NCBI RefSeq assembly: GCF_000150275.1
Contig: NW_002060965.1
Coordinates: forward strand, 624,923-688,922
DNA: 64,000 nucleotides
Direction: 5' to 3'
DNA from: Trichoplax adhaerens
Lineage: Eukaryota > Placozoa > Uniplacotomia > Trichoplacea > Trichoplacidae
Below are positions 11,429-26,200 of the stretch, piece after piece. Numbering within the stretch: position 1 is the first letter of the stretch; each line of letters opens with the position of its first letter. A model generated the notes under the pieces. That model had not been told where the DNA came from and made no database searches. It saw only the letters and a program-made list of their open reading frames with translations. The position numbers were made by a program, and so were the translations under genes.

Positions 11429-14270
11429 TTTAGTAATAATTAACTAGCGAAAAAGTTGTAGAGGTTAGAGGCCTTGTAACGTCTGCACACATTGATTCCT
11501 AACATCAATAGAACATTGAAAGAAATGAAATTATATCTAAACTATATATCTAAATGTTATTGAAATATTTATTTAATTCTAGATCCATCAATCTTTTGCA
11601 TGCACAAATAATCATGCTTCAATAAAATTACAAATACAAATAGTATAATATAAAGGTTGTTAGGTACAGCACGATGGAAAAATTCTTAAATAGAAAGATC
11701 CACTTGTGATTCGTATACACGTACAAATGCAATTTCAGTTACCCTTACAGATTAATGATTCTAGACTATTACCAAAGATAAAATATTGGCTAAGAATTAC
11801 CTGCACTAGCAAATTGGAGTTCTGTTCAGTCAGAATAGTTATTTATACGAATCATTACAAACTGCACACTAGCGGTGATGTGCGAGAATAATCAGTACCA
11901 AATCAAATATTTATTTTAATACTTATACAAATTAATGTAATTAAAGTACTACAACTGATAAAATGGAGGAAAAAAGAAATAGGATATGTAATATACTCAG
12001 TATTTAATATAAATATTGACATTAGCGGTAAAATAAAATATACCAATCGTAATGGTGTAAGACAACTTACGTTAAGAATCGATCCAATGTCTTCACGTTG
12101 TATTTACTTTCGGATAGGCCTGGTGTTATGACGGATGTTTAAACTTATAACAGCTGCTTATCAGTCAATACTCAATTATCAACCAATTATGATTTAATTT
12201 TAGTTCATAGACGTATACAAGTCTAACTTGTTCAAATAAACTCTACTTTCGCTCGTTCCAAAATAATGAAGAGAAACGAAAATGAAAAGCCCTGCCACGC
12301 GATTAATGTCATCAATACTGCGCAATAGCATATTCGTATGCCTTAATTGCTCTATTTAAATTCTTCCCGGAGATTAATGGCATAATGGTTGATCTTTATA
12401 TTGTTATATAGTGGAAGGCTTAATTAAAAATATTGTCAACTCTCACCAGGCATATATTATAACAGGTAGTTACAATGTAGGCGTATAATACTACTGCATA
12501 TAGTCCCATGTAAGACAAGAGTTGGTAATTTCAATAAAGGTTTTATAAAAGGAACTATGGTAATCAAGAAAGGGCTATCCCCTCCATCACAATATCGAGA
12601 ATGAACTTTGTGTTAATAATAGAGCAAGGCTGCATAAAATTACAAGGCTGTTTGAGGCTCATTTAATGACCTATGTACAGTATAAAAGTTACGGTACGTC
12701 GATAAAGTAATATATTCTATCAAATCACTCCTTCCTTGTTTTACCTATATAATAAAGTACTACGAGTAGGTAGCCCTACTCTAATCTAGTCATCTATAAG
12801 GTTAGGCTCTAAGTGTAGCAATTAAAAATAATTTACAACTTTAAAACTTATTGTTGAATATTTTCAATAGTAAAACTTAGACCACATAAATTATACACAG
12901 CTAGCTCTCAGGTTTTAGATTGAACTATCTCCTACCAAGGCACCCTGCAATCTTACTTAAGGCTACAGCGATCGTCGCTAAATTACCCACCAACAGTGCA
13001 CGACTATCTTAATACCTAAATGTAATCTTTGACATCACCAGTTTACTTAGATCTAGCGCTCATCTTATGATTACTGGAATTTCATGATCGAGCGTATTTT
13101 GCTACAGCCTAGTTCTCTAGCTTGTTGAAATCTCTGATGATATCTAGATTTTATGTACATACATTCGCCTGAGTAGTACGTATGGATTGATTTCTACCAT
13201 AGTGCCAATAAATCCGATAAATCGTTATTTACTTTATTTACATTATTATACAATCAAAAATTGATTCTTTCCTATAGTTACTATAACATAGTGTACAGGT
13301 ATAAATGTTAATACGGTGTCAAATAGGCGTAACTATATCGATAGAGGATATCGAACGAAGAACAATCATTAGGATTTATTCCATTCTCCACCCGTAATAT
13401 ACTGTAGCCCTGCTTCGATTCATTAAAAAATAAATACATATATGCAGTGTTTACTTCTAAATACAGTATAGTTTATTTTTAGTGAAACGTTTATTTCCAC
13501 TAGACTGTATCATAACTCTTAATATGCTTAACTTATATTTAACGATTTACATTGCGGAAATCTTAGACGCTAGCTAGATTATACCGTAACATTACCCTTG
13601 CATAGAAGTAACATATTATTATGAATCATCCGTGTCTATAAGTAATTTCCTCCTGCAGTGCTCTTAATATTATAAAAGCTATCTTCTTTCGCCTATCGCA
13701 TTAATTAGTTCTGGTAATTATATGGTAAGCTTGCACGCTTTACCTATTCTACACTACTATAGTTATTCGACTAGTCACGTCGTTACTCGCACGACAATCT
13801 TACACGATTATTCTCTTACACTAGTTCAATAAAGATTACTCTTCCGTTAACTATTCTATTTTACTTTATTGCGACGAATGCCGAACTCTCAACCTTCCAA
13901 AATATCACAATATATATGACCTAATACATAAAAAAAATAATCCTGGTATTAGAATGTACAAATAAGTCTAAAATTGAGTTGTAGATGGGTGATAGTGATG
14001 AGACATTTACATAATCTAAAGACCATCTAACTAAATCACTATTTCCAATTTAGTAGGCTAGCAAGAGTCAATAACAATACATCGATAGAACAGTTTTGCT
14101 GAAAATTAGAGTAATAACTATTCATAGGATATTATTAAAAAATCAGTTTCAGTGGCATTTCCAAGGACGGTCAATGTAATAAATTAAAAAATCTTGTCTT
14201 GGTTGATTCTTTTTCTTTTCATCCAGTATACCATTAACGTCCATGATACTTAGACGTTACTTACAATATA
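11429..14270. other. Intergenic region, no gene recognised
   Basis: About 2.8 kb between the start of the TPR-Roc gene and the stop of KDM3, both on the minus strand. It should contain the TPR-Roc promoter (just above 11428) and the KDM3 3' untranslated region. I see no coding signal, tRNA-like fold or repeat that I can support; the one open frame of about 60 codons near 11706-11891 has no family resemblance. Confidence 0.5.
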
Positions 14271-17200
14271 TCAAGTAGACAAAGCATTTTTTACAGTATG
14301 GTACAAAATGTTTTTAATCTGTCGATCAAAGCAAGCCATTAATTAGTTAAGTATTAAGAGAAGAAGGTAATTTCTAGCTTAATGATAATTATCGATAGAC
14401 AAACCTGTAACTTATCTTCATGGTTACTGTGGAAATCAGACAATTTTCGAAATTCTTCAGTTAATTTCAAGCATTGATTAATATGCTAAGAAATGAATAA
14501 TAAAAAGATAAACTTCTATGTTCATTTTAAGCACTGATCAATCAGTCGATATGCCGTGAAATGAATATAAAGTTTTCCTATTCTTTCGTTCATTTTAAGT
14601 AATAATCTATAAGTTATAAAATTAATATTTCTTCCTATTTGATATAGTATAGACCAGTAATTGTATAATAATCTCTACAGCGATATCTCGATGAAAAATG
14701 TACATTTTATGCGATGTACTGTAAAGGCTCTCGTAGTAGCCTATTATTGTTGTGATATTTTATTGCTTAAATCAAGATGTAAAACTTCTCTTTATTATAC
14801 TATCGGGAATGCCACAAGATTTATTATTGTAAGCTAATATTGGTCGACGATTGCACTTACTTCAGGTGAGATAAAGTCTTCCGCTATTTTTATACAGTTA
14901 TTTAAATTTTTAACCTATAGAAACAACAAATAGGCAAGGTCAAACTAAATGATATATATTCGATGATAGTTTCACTATAATGTACCTTGTTCCAGTATCA
15001 TAAATGCATATGATTTGCCTACCTGATGGGGAGCACCGGCTGGAATAATGATGGCATCACCTTGACATTGTAAAATAGCCCAGCCTTTTACCTCATATCT
15101 TTCATGGAGGATTTTTCTTAGACTTGGCGTAATGTAGAAGCTCTATAAGAAATAATATATTTTATAAAGGACACCAGTTATACGTTTTATTGATATATCC
15201 AACTCACCTGGTCATGAATGGGATCCGAATGAATAGTCTGTTTTTTATCACAATGCTCTCTTAAAAATAATCGAATTTTATCGACATCATCAGGACTATA
15301 GATATGCCAAATCGCGCCCTATGCAAATAAAATTGCCATCAGAACTTGATACACGAAAAGTCTCAAGGTTAATAAACAACTATTAAAGGAATTTATATTC
15401 TTGTACTTACGGGCATTTCACCATTTTTCGTAACTCTCTTAATTTGAGATTCGTCGCAATCTTCATAATCTAGATCGTTTAAAGTAACTGCAAGATAGTA
15501 AAACAAGAATACATTCAATTCAGATACGAGTATCTCTTTCATTATACATAGAGAATATTAAGTTAAAAAATATCTGATACTGACAGCGTTTTCCATCTTT
15601 ACTGTATGCCCAGGATACGTAGACCTAACATCATATTATTATTGAAAGGATGGTTAAAAAGGCGGCTAAAAAGTGTACCCCGTAGAATAAACTATGTAAA
15701 GAATGATCGTTTTTCTTTTTTAATATTTTATAATATCAAATTATATGCACCATCGTATTAATTGCATCCGATATATCGATGTGAAGATTCGTCGTACCAG
15801 AATTAGGATATGCAGCACTACCTGTAGAAAACTAGAATGTTAGTGCCTATATTGATCAATTTGGATGCTATAAATAACAAAATATAACCCAGCCTGCCCT
15901 CACCATATGCATTGTACATTTTCGGACCTAAATCTGGTTTAACACAGTTTGGTGGTAGGCTGTAATGAAAAAATAACTTGGTTAATGAATGAAAATACTA
16001 GTAAATCACGAGATTAATAAAAATTTTAACTTTTTTCCTAACTGAGCCGCTAAGTTTAAGGAGCCATCACGTGAAGTAAGTTCGGGAAATGGAAAGGCCG
16101 ACATGATATCATCATATCTATATGGTTACGAAAACACGTGTATGCATACTTATAAATCATATTAACTTTAATAGAATTAAAAAAGACGGAGATTATTACC
16201 CATCAGGAAAGACTTCACGAAAATCTGCAGCTGGCGGCCAGTCCTGAAATGTTAATATCAATATGCCGTGAATGGGTCAACTTCCATCAATATAGTTATT
16301 ATTTACTTACTTTTAGCTTTAATATTTCTGTACTTTCATTCCTAAATTTTGTCCTTTCTGTTACAGACAAATAAACAATGTTAATAATGACAGAGACATG
16401 CTTGGTAATACGGTTTATCTTGATTGCTAATGCTTAAACTACTATCGTAATCTATAACCTTTATAATTATCAAATCCTAGCCAAAATTTGTCTTTAGGAA
16501 AGTTTTTCATTACCGCTCCAGTTCTACAATTTATAACTTCACACGTAGATTGAGCTAATATGGATAACAGTAAATAAAGACAAATTTTAAAATAGTTTGC
16601 CAAATCTATATTGAACTACATCGCATTCGCTATATACCAAAATTTTTGATAAAGTACTGAGGATTCCAAAATTTTGAATTCGTTTTATGATGAATGCCAC
16701 ATACCACAACAGGCTATGTACAAGTTAACAAATTATTAATTTAGTCCATCAGCTGAAATGGTGGTATGTTTTATAATTATATAAAATGTAGATTAGTAAA
16801 ACTAGTTACATACTTCATTTTTTATCCACCTCTTGAGAAAAAAATGTATGTTATTCGAGTGATCAGGTTCATTTAATAGCACTAATTTGTCATCGCATAT
16901 ATATTTAAAAGGGGGATCTAGATTCAGTCATAACCCAATTATTGTTAGTCGTATACTTGTCGTACTTATTATATAAGAATTGCATATACGCGTACATAAT
17001 CAGAACTAATATCGTCCACATCGATCATTTTGATACTATTAATTCTGGATGCATTAGTAAATAACAATACCGTAGATCTAAAGCAGCTCAAGGAACTGAT
17101 AGATTTCAATGTAATGATGTCCTGAAGTTTATAATAAAATAGTAAATAGGTACGATCGTATATGCTACTGTAGTTGATATTATGAATTTCTATAATGCAT

Positions 17201-20200
17201 TAGTAAGTGATATTTACTTGGATATGTAAAGTAGCCTAAGATAGAATAAATGTACTTATTAGATACTTTATCGATATAACATTATAATGTAGCATAAGCG
17301 AACTGTATCTTATTAATATGATGCAATAAATTGTGCAATACATCAGCAAGTAGTAACCATGTTTAAATCAGCTCAAGATTAGGGTAACTAGACTATAGTA
17401 CCTTTTAATTCGGGATTAAGTGTCGAAATACTCGTATATTTTATTCGTTTAATTCTTTTGGATAATGTCGATTGCAATTTAGACATAGCTTAAATAGATA
17501 AAGTTAACGCCATTAATAATGACAAGCATTATCGCAAAATAGCCATACAATCTTAATTACTAACCTTTAAGAGGTATTATTTCCGTTAAAATGAGTCTTT
17601 CCATAGTATGTAATTTACGACTTTTACCGCATTTTAGCCAAGATATACAGCTGGACTTATTTTTATCTGAATATCATAGCATAATGTCAATATTATGCCA
17701 TCTAAAATATCGCATTATCATCCACTTCGACTACTAACCCATACTTGAATTTTGAATAAAATCCTCTTGAACACATTCTTTACAAACAGTAAATCCACAA
17801 TATTTACAGGTCCAATGAACATTAAATATAGAAGTTCTACAAACATCGCATAGTTCTCGAAATCCATCAACGGACGGCTTGATATAAATAGAGTCTAAAG
17901 GAATCGCAAGTTCATGTAATATTGTTATGGATGAGATCAAAATGTACATGATCGCCTAGTAAACATCTAATAATTTATTTACTCACTGCTGTATGCATAA
18001 TAATCAAGAATTGAACACGCATACTTCTACCTTTATCCCCTTGCTTTATAGCCTGCAGTTCGTCCGCTAATATTGTTAAAAATATTTCACCAGTGCATTG
18101 TAAAATGTATCTGGAGATCAACTTTTCACATTTTTTCCTCTTTCCTGAAGATGGAATTGAAGAAAAACACTGAGATGGAATTTTATTACTTAAAACGCGA
18201 TCTAATTCATCCTGATTCGAAGTAGAGATTGATTACAGGATTACCATTTTTTCCCGGTAGCCATATATTACTAATAGTACTGTTTTTATCTAAGCAGAAT
18301 TCACGAGCGTTCCATTTGCCTGCAAAGGATAGCCTAGAATAACAAAACGGATAAATGCAGCCAGAATTTAAAAAACATAGGTTAGGACATACTGAGACTT
18401 GGTAAGATTTTAAATATTGCGTCTCCTTCTTATTAGCTAGCTTAGCAGAAATTACTTACAATCGGAAATTGAGGAAGCGGCAGCAATTATCTTCTATATC
18501 TGAATTATCGTCTTGGAAAGAACCACAATCTAGGCAGCGTGGCAAGTATTTAACCAATTGATTGCAACTACAGGGCTGCCATAAAATAAACGGTTATAAT
18601 ATGGATAATTACGAATGTATATACAATCATTATCAAGCTAACATTAATCCAGAACTTTTTTAGTAATGAGATATACCTGTGGCGTTAACGAACCATCTTT
18701 TGGTAGAGATTTTGGCATAGCTTTAAATGCAAATTTTTAACATCAACTATTATACTCCGCTTTTAATACGAATATCGATTGTTGAATTAGCGTATAATCG
18801 ATGCCAAGGAGATACTATGATTGTAAAAATGATAGTATAACTTACTTTTCCGTTTCTTTACAGAATCCGTAGATTTAACTCCATTATTAAAGTCTTGTTT
18901 CCCAGAGTGATTTGGAGGTATAGGTGATAATGCGCTCGTAGATACTTCCGCCCAGGATTCTGCTTGGATGGCTTTGGAAACATTTAAGCAAGATTTAGGT
19001 AAGGAATCTGCTTCAGGTTTCGACCAAGAATCCGTAACTGGCAAGGTCGTACGCATAGCGAGAGTTTCAGTAAGGGATTTAGGTGCTGCTTTTGCCTGAT
19101 GCTTTGTAACTGGTAGAGCTTGAGGTCCTATCGGAAGCGACGTAAGTTGCTTTGAAGACGATGAGCTCCGAATTGATGTTAAATCTTGATTCCTAAAATT
19201 ATCTGATTTTAAATTCATAATTTTTTTCTTCTTTTTTTTTGATTGATATTCAAGACAATTTAGCTCAAATTGAAATTTATCGATTTCTCTCGTTTCATGT
19301 GGCAAGTCTATCGGCGATTCTTGAGCATTATATGCGTAATCAGAAAGCGTAGCCTTAGTGTTCACGTTGACGGCGGATAGATCTTCTGCTTTAGCTGGAT
19401 CGTTACCTGATTTTTCAACATCAGGTGGCGGAAAATTTTCATTGATATCTTCTAACGCTGCCGTTTTACAGTCACCTGAAGAATTTCTTCTCGCTTCATC
19501 TGGTAAATTTTTCTGCGATTCTTGAGAATTATATGTATGAGCATGAAGCGTAGCCTTAGTGTTTACATTGGGGATCGGTAAATCTTCTGCATGAACTGGA
19601 TCATTATCTGATTTTTCAACATTAGCTGGTGAAAGATTGTCATTGGAATCTTTTGACGCCGCCATTTTAGAATCTTCTGAAGAATTCTTATTTTCCGGCG
19701 GTAGATTAGTCATTTGCACTATCTTTTCAGATTGGATTGGGTTTATATCCACGGCATCCGTATTTTTAGATGATTTTGTTTCACAATCAAACTTCCTTCT
19801 ACGTTTTCTTCTTGGTTGTAATAATCTAAGAGCATCATTCCAATTACTGGGGGTAATAGGATCCAATTGATTCTTCTTGGTTAGCAAGAATGAGTGATCT
19901 TGATCATTGCATGAAACGCTATTGAGTAAATTATTCGTAGGTGATGATGATAATGTGGTAGTTGGCGTAGCCATAGCTTTAGAAGTAGGGATCTCGAGCT
20001 CTAAGTGATTATTATTTGAATGCATGTCGTCATAATTACTGTTAGGGAAAATACCATTTTGTCGACTTTCAGATTGAGTAACTAAACACAATTTAATCCA
20101 ATATAGATTAATGTTGCATTAGTAAATTGATTCGTTCACTGATTTAAATCAACTCAAAATGTGGAGACAATACCAATTTAAAGATTTACGACGTGTTTAT

Positions 20201-23200
20201 TAACCTAAGCTTACCCATGGTTGGATTAAAATTGGAACCATTGATACATTGATACAACTACAAATGTACAAAGTTTATAAGGAACAGTTAAAAATAGGAT
20301 ATTTAATTTAAACAAATTATTATTGCTGAAAACGCTATGTAACATCCTAGGAAATCGTCCTTGTCAAATTGCTATCCTACCGGTATTGATTGAGTAGAAA
20401 TCTTAAAATTAGAGGGTTTTTATGAATCCTTTTCGGTATCAAAACTTAAATAGCACTAATAGCAATGGATGGCTAAAGGCATTTATTAATGAACGCCTAA
20501 TTCTTGATAAAGTATAGTACAGAGTTCTTCTATTCGTACCGTAATAAGCTAACTTGCTTCCTATAACATGCAATACAACCACGAAATATCTTCGTATTGT
20601 GGAGATCTTATAATACAGTCATCTTAAATTGCGATGATTAGGTATTGTATTCTGTGAAAGGATCTTCGCGACTGCGAAAGGTTAGTTTTAATATTGTAAA
20701 ATTTCGTAGTGTGGAAATGTGCTTGCAAATCTTATTAATATGAAAAGACATGGAAGAAAAGCAATCGATGATTTCCTTTCTATATAAGAATAATATTCTA
20801 GTATCGTGCTTTTTCAAATATCTTTGCAGTCGCTAAAATGACTATTTTACTTAGAATCTTAATTACAGGAATATATATCTATTTGGCTAGCTATCCCTTT
20901 TGAAATTTTAATGCTAGTATCAAGTTCTTCATGAATGTAGTAATTATTTTAAGAATTTTTCACGAATACTAATCATACGGCATCTGAATCCATAAACTAA
21001 CCTTGATATTACTGAGTGAGAACAATCTATTAAGCCGCCCATGACGAAAGCATGTACTTTCGTCGGATAATTCAGCCAAAATTTCATCTGTATTTAATTC
21101 AATTAAAGAGAATCGTCAATTTATTATAGTTGCTCGTATTCTTCGCGATTAATGATTTAGTCTTATGCTCGCCTATGACAAACTGATGCATAATAAAACA
21201 TGCTAGCAATATTTCCATGTAAGGAATAGAGCTCTACTCATTCAAACTAATTTGTACCTGAGATCATTGGTCGAATATCAGTTATTCTTGGATCAAGCAA
21301 CTTTGATTGCAAAGTCATTCGATCAAATATGGAGCAATGATTGCCACTAAAATCTTGAATTACGCCTTCACGCCACTGCCTGATCTCGCTTAGATAGAAT
21401 AATACTTTGCAGCCCAATAATGCACGGTCTCCTAAGATAATTTAAACGAAGACGTTGCAATCATAAAAATCCTACCCATTATCAACTATGTTAATAATAG
21501 CATGAAACTGATTCTGATATATTTAATCTCTTAAATTATCAAGCATGTCCATTGCAGCAATAAAATAGATTCTAATCGAGCTAATCTCGTAGATCAATGA
21601 TAAGAATTAGATTAGTAAAAATTGATTCCGAACATAATATTTTGACTGCAACTATGAAGCTAATTACAGTTATGCTAATCTCACAGGTTATCGATGATAT
21701 TAATTAACTACGGTATAGAATAAAAACAATTCCTATCACGTTAATGATCTGATAGATCATTAACATTGTTATTTGCAGTAATAGAATTAACGTCGACTAT
21801 GCAAGATCCATAGATCTTCATGATATTAATCATGGCGGTAAAACTAATACTGATCATATTAATCCCTTAGATTCTAGCTATTAACGATATCGATTACGAG
21901 GATAAATCTGATTTCGATCACACCAAACTCAGATTAATTATCAATGGTACGAATTAAAATAAGAAAAACTGATTCGAGTTATCTCTTCAGTCACTCTAAT
22001 AACATTAATTACAGCAGTAAAACTGTCTCCCATCGCGCTAAATGATCGTCAAGGATATTACTGTAGTATCCTTGATTCGGTCATGTTAGTTTCTTTGATT
22101 AACAAAGATACTCTAGAATCTAGACTATCGACGGTAGGAACTAGAACGGTAAAATCGATTCAGTTCAGGCTAATTCCTAATTATCGACGATATTAATTAA
22201 CTATAATAATAAAACTAAATCTAAATGCACTAATCTCATATCCGTGCGATGCAATTATAATTATTAATACGAATTACTTCAGTAAAACTGATTTCCATCA
22301 TATCGGTCTCATAAATTGTAATTAAGGCAATAAATACTAATTCTGATTCTGATCGTACCAATTTCATAAATTACTAACTAGATAAAAGACAGCCAAGAAA
22401 TGACGTAGTTACTGCATGATGGACTACAGCATTTTATGCCACGAGTATCGTGATATAGGGTCGAATATAAGTATATTATGAAAAATATTCTTACGTTGTA
22501 GTATTAGATATTTGCTTTTCTTCTCAAGGAACCAATGCATAATCGCCCGTTGAATATCTACGAGGCAGTTAAGCTCCCCATTACTACCACAGTAAGGTCT
22601 TTGATAAGGTACCACATGAGCATAAGAATTTGCTAATGGTTGAACAATAACTTGGTTATCATCTTGGTCAAAGTGAAATCGATCGACAAGAGGATAGAAA
22701 ACCTGTTAAAAATGAACTCTGATCAATAATAATAATCAAAAATAATGCAAATAATATAAACCCATAATAAGATCGATCTTGCACAGCTGATCTATCTCTG
22801 CCTTTTAATTACTCTTGTACTTTATAACTTGAAGTAAAATAATACAGTGATACCAATCATGCCAATTCTCATAGTTAGATTCTTTTAAAGTTCTAGTATG
22901 TCTGCATGTTATGTCTTATACTGCGATCAGTAACTGTTAATCATTACTATAAAAATGCTACTGATCAATAAACACTTTACTACCACTATTCAATGTCTGT
23001 AATAGCATACTAAAAGATGCAGTATTCAAAGCGCATAGGGTACTAGTATAGTTTTTACTAAAATAAACTGTAGCGGCCAGTAAAAAGATGTTCATCACTG
23101 TGCAAATTATAGGGCTCTAAAATAATCGTTTATGCATTAGTTATGGTTAATAATTAAATATAAATTGTTGTTATTCTATTTGCTACAGCTTAATTTTAAC

Positions 23201-26200
23201 TAATTACGGTAGCTAAGAATAAAGCTAGTAAGTTATCGTGCAAATTGTATACCTTTAAACTAATCATTAACTGTGGCTAATATTTAGCTACAAATGATAT
23301 ATTGCTGTTATATTCATTGTAGGAATTGCCACCTGACTCTCATAAATTATAGTATAACTTTCGATAAAAATTTGTCAGTTAATGTGCTAATTATAGAGCT
23401 CCGAAATAATTATTTGCACACTAATTACAACGAATAATTAGTCTGAAATTGTATCATCTCTTCATGTGCTTACAGCTTGATTTTAATAAATTACCGCTGT
23501 ATCGATTAATAAGTGTAGGCTTCCATGTAAATTGTAGACGTCAAGACTAATCACTTACACTTTAATTAATTATTGATTGTAATTAGCTGTAAATCGCACG
23601 TTCCATTCATTGTAAGTATTCGCATCTATATTTATAACAAATTATAGTACAACTTCGATAAAAAGTCTCCAGTTATTGTGCAAATCATATCGCTCTAAAA
23701 TAATCTTGTGTACACTGATTAAATCTAATAATAATTAGCTAGAAATTGTGCCGTCTTCTCTTCACTACGAAATGAGCATACATGCAGCTTGATGTCAATA
23801 AACTATGGTTGTACTGATAAAAAATTGTCAGCTCTCATGCAAATTTTAGCCTTCTAAACGAATCATTTACATATTAATTATAGGCAACAAATTAGTTACA
23901 AATCGCGTATTCTATTTATTGCAGGCATTTGCGTCTAAATTTATAATAAATTATTGTGCAACTATGGAATAAGGCTATCAGTTATTGTGGAAATTGGTCG
24001 TCTCTAAACTGATCCTTTGTACATTATTGAAAGCGAATCAATAGCTACGAATCCTATCTGTTACAACTTGATTTTGTCAGTAAACGGTAAATTCTATGAT
24101 ATACAGTCTAGATAGTCTTAATAACCAACGTATTAAATCAATATCTTACTGTTATCTTTTTTCTCTTGAAAAATTCTACATTAAAACTACACTGCTACAT
24201 ATCAGCTCGTACACTAGGTAATGGCGATTAATTATAATCATCATCAATGACGATTTTAAGTCGATAGTATGCTAGCTTGTATACGAGGTGGTCGTGATTA
24301 ATTATATATAATTATCATCAATGATAAATTTTAAGTCGACAATATACTGTACTGACTTGTATAATTGATACTGTAAAATGGTTGCAATGTCAGAGGATTT
24401 GAAAACCCCACTTGGCTAGTAATCTAATTAAAAGCTATTTTATGAGACCGATAAACTAACACCAGCATAAATAATACGTTCATAATAGAAATTCTATAAT
24501 TAGAAAAATGCTACTTTCATGGCCTTGTGTTATGTCTATTATGTATGGGATTACATTGCACCAAAGATTAAAAAATAGATATATTGACAGCATTGATGGA
24601 ATAAAGTACAGGAAAGGGTATTTGGATGCTTTTTCAATTCTTAAAAATATTATCATGTTCTGTTCATAGCCAACTAAATTAATTAATTCATTTATTCTTA
24701 ATATATTAAACTATTCCTCTTTCCCTATGATACTGTGCAATATAAAACCAGAGTAAATCATTTCAGAACCTTACGATTTTAAAGTGTCTGCTGAAAAAAT
24801 ATATTCAGTAACTGTAAACTACACTCATAATTTTATTTTTAAGTCTCTTTAGGATAGACTCTCACAGCTGATGAATCTATTTACGCCTGTGATAAATCTA
24901 GCGGAAAAGATGCTTTACTGAAATAGACAAATAGCTAAAATAAAATTGTGCTAATACAATGAGTGATAGTCGACGAGTTGTAGTAAGCATAAAATTACGC
25001 CTAGGTGATAAAGTACATTGAAGGGTTTTCGAGCGCTATTTTAATAGTTTAAAGGGACTAGTATGCTTTAACATCACCCTTTTTCACGTTATACCAATAT
25101 CGAATTTTTCATGTAAGATCACTCCAAAGTAATCGTGCATAGATTAATTATTCATGGTATAAAAAAATTAATATCGCAGCAAGCAATTACCCAAACTTAC
25201 AATAACAGGTGAATCGTTATAAAGAGCCAGGTAATCTTCGACCATAACAGCATTTAAACTTTCTTGTGAACAGTAAGCTTGGTCCATGTTGATATTCATT
25301 GTCCTGGTTTCATTATTTGGAAGTTCGACCAAAAATTGGTTAGGAGTCGTCTAATGAAGAACAGCAGTTGATAGTGAAGAAAAAAATGATAAACTATCAG
25401 CCTAAACTATAACTTATAGTTAATTTTCATAACATGGATAGAAGTTAAGCATAGAAACTAGGAAGGTACTGACAAATTATATTACATACGCCTGAATGAT
25501 ATGTGAATGCAGTGCAACAAGAATATTGAACAGCAGTACTTTTCAGAAAGATTCTGAAATTTAGTCCGGATAGTAATTATAGGTAGACTTTAGACCTTGG
25601 TAGATTAGCATAAAGTAATATACTAAATTGCAATGGATTACATAAGTAAATACTGTACTTTGTGGTAATAACAATAAAGATTTCTTTCTAGTTAAATACT
25701 GTATTATTCAATTTTTACTATAACAGAGTCAGTAAAGTATGTAATATTAAATGTAAATCATTATTATTAGGTAGTAACGATCATGCAATTTTCTTTCGAA
25801 ATTTTAGACTTCAAAAAAGTACTTAAAATATTTTAATATATCAGCTGGTAATAAAGTCAGATGGTGAGGGCTAATAATGAACGACTAAAATGCAATTTGT
25901 CTCCTTTCAATGCCATTATCCTCATTGCTATGCCTGAAGTTGTTTGAACAATCTATATAGCCATTTCTCCTTGATTCTGGATAACTAACAAATTTCGATG
26001 GTAGCTGGTACACATTCTTGCCTATCTTGAAGGCATTGAATTTATTGTATGCTGCTGTTTACTCAGTAATCATATTAACAAGACGTTAAAACTTCTATAA
26101 TCTAGTATAAGTGACTACGAGACAAATGTGTTGTTTTCTCTCAATTTTTAACCCTATAATCAAAGTTGTCTGCATTTAAAATAAACTCAATTCAATTGAA

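Noticed and set aside
16980..17125. Open stretch in a KDM3 intron ([13 protein letters not shown]...) as an extra exon
   Set aside because: Its frame does not fit the phase-1 junction between flanking exons, and the flanking exons join directly in frame with family-like sequence.
20215..20218. ATG followed by a good GT donor just upstream of the long KDM3 exon, as an alternative start (frame-compatible)
   Set aside because: Exons further upstream (22495-27595) splice in the same phase and resemble the N-terminal Tudor-like part of KDM3, so the longer model is preferred. The ATG could still serve a shorter isoform.
23080..24100. CRISPR-like array
   Set aside because: Repeats are long, diverged and contiguous, without constant short repeats and unique spacers, and they sit in a eukaryotic intron.
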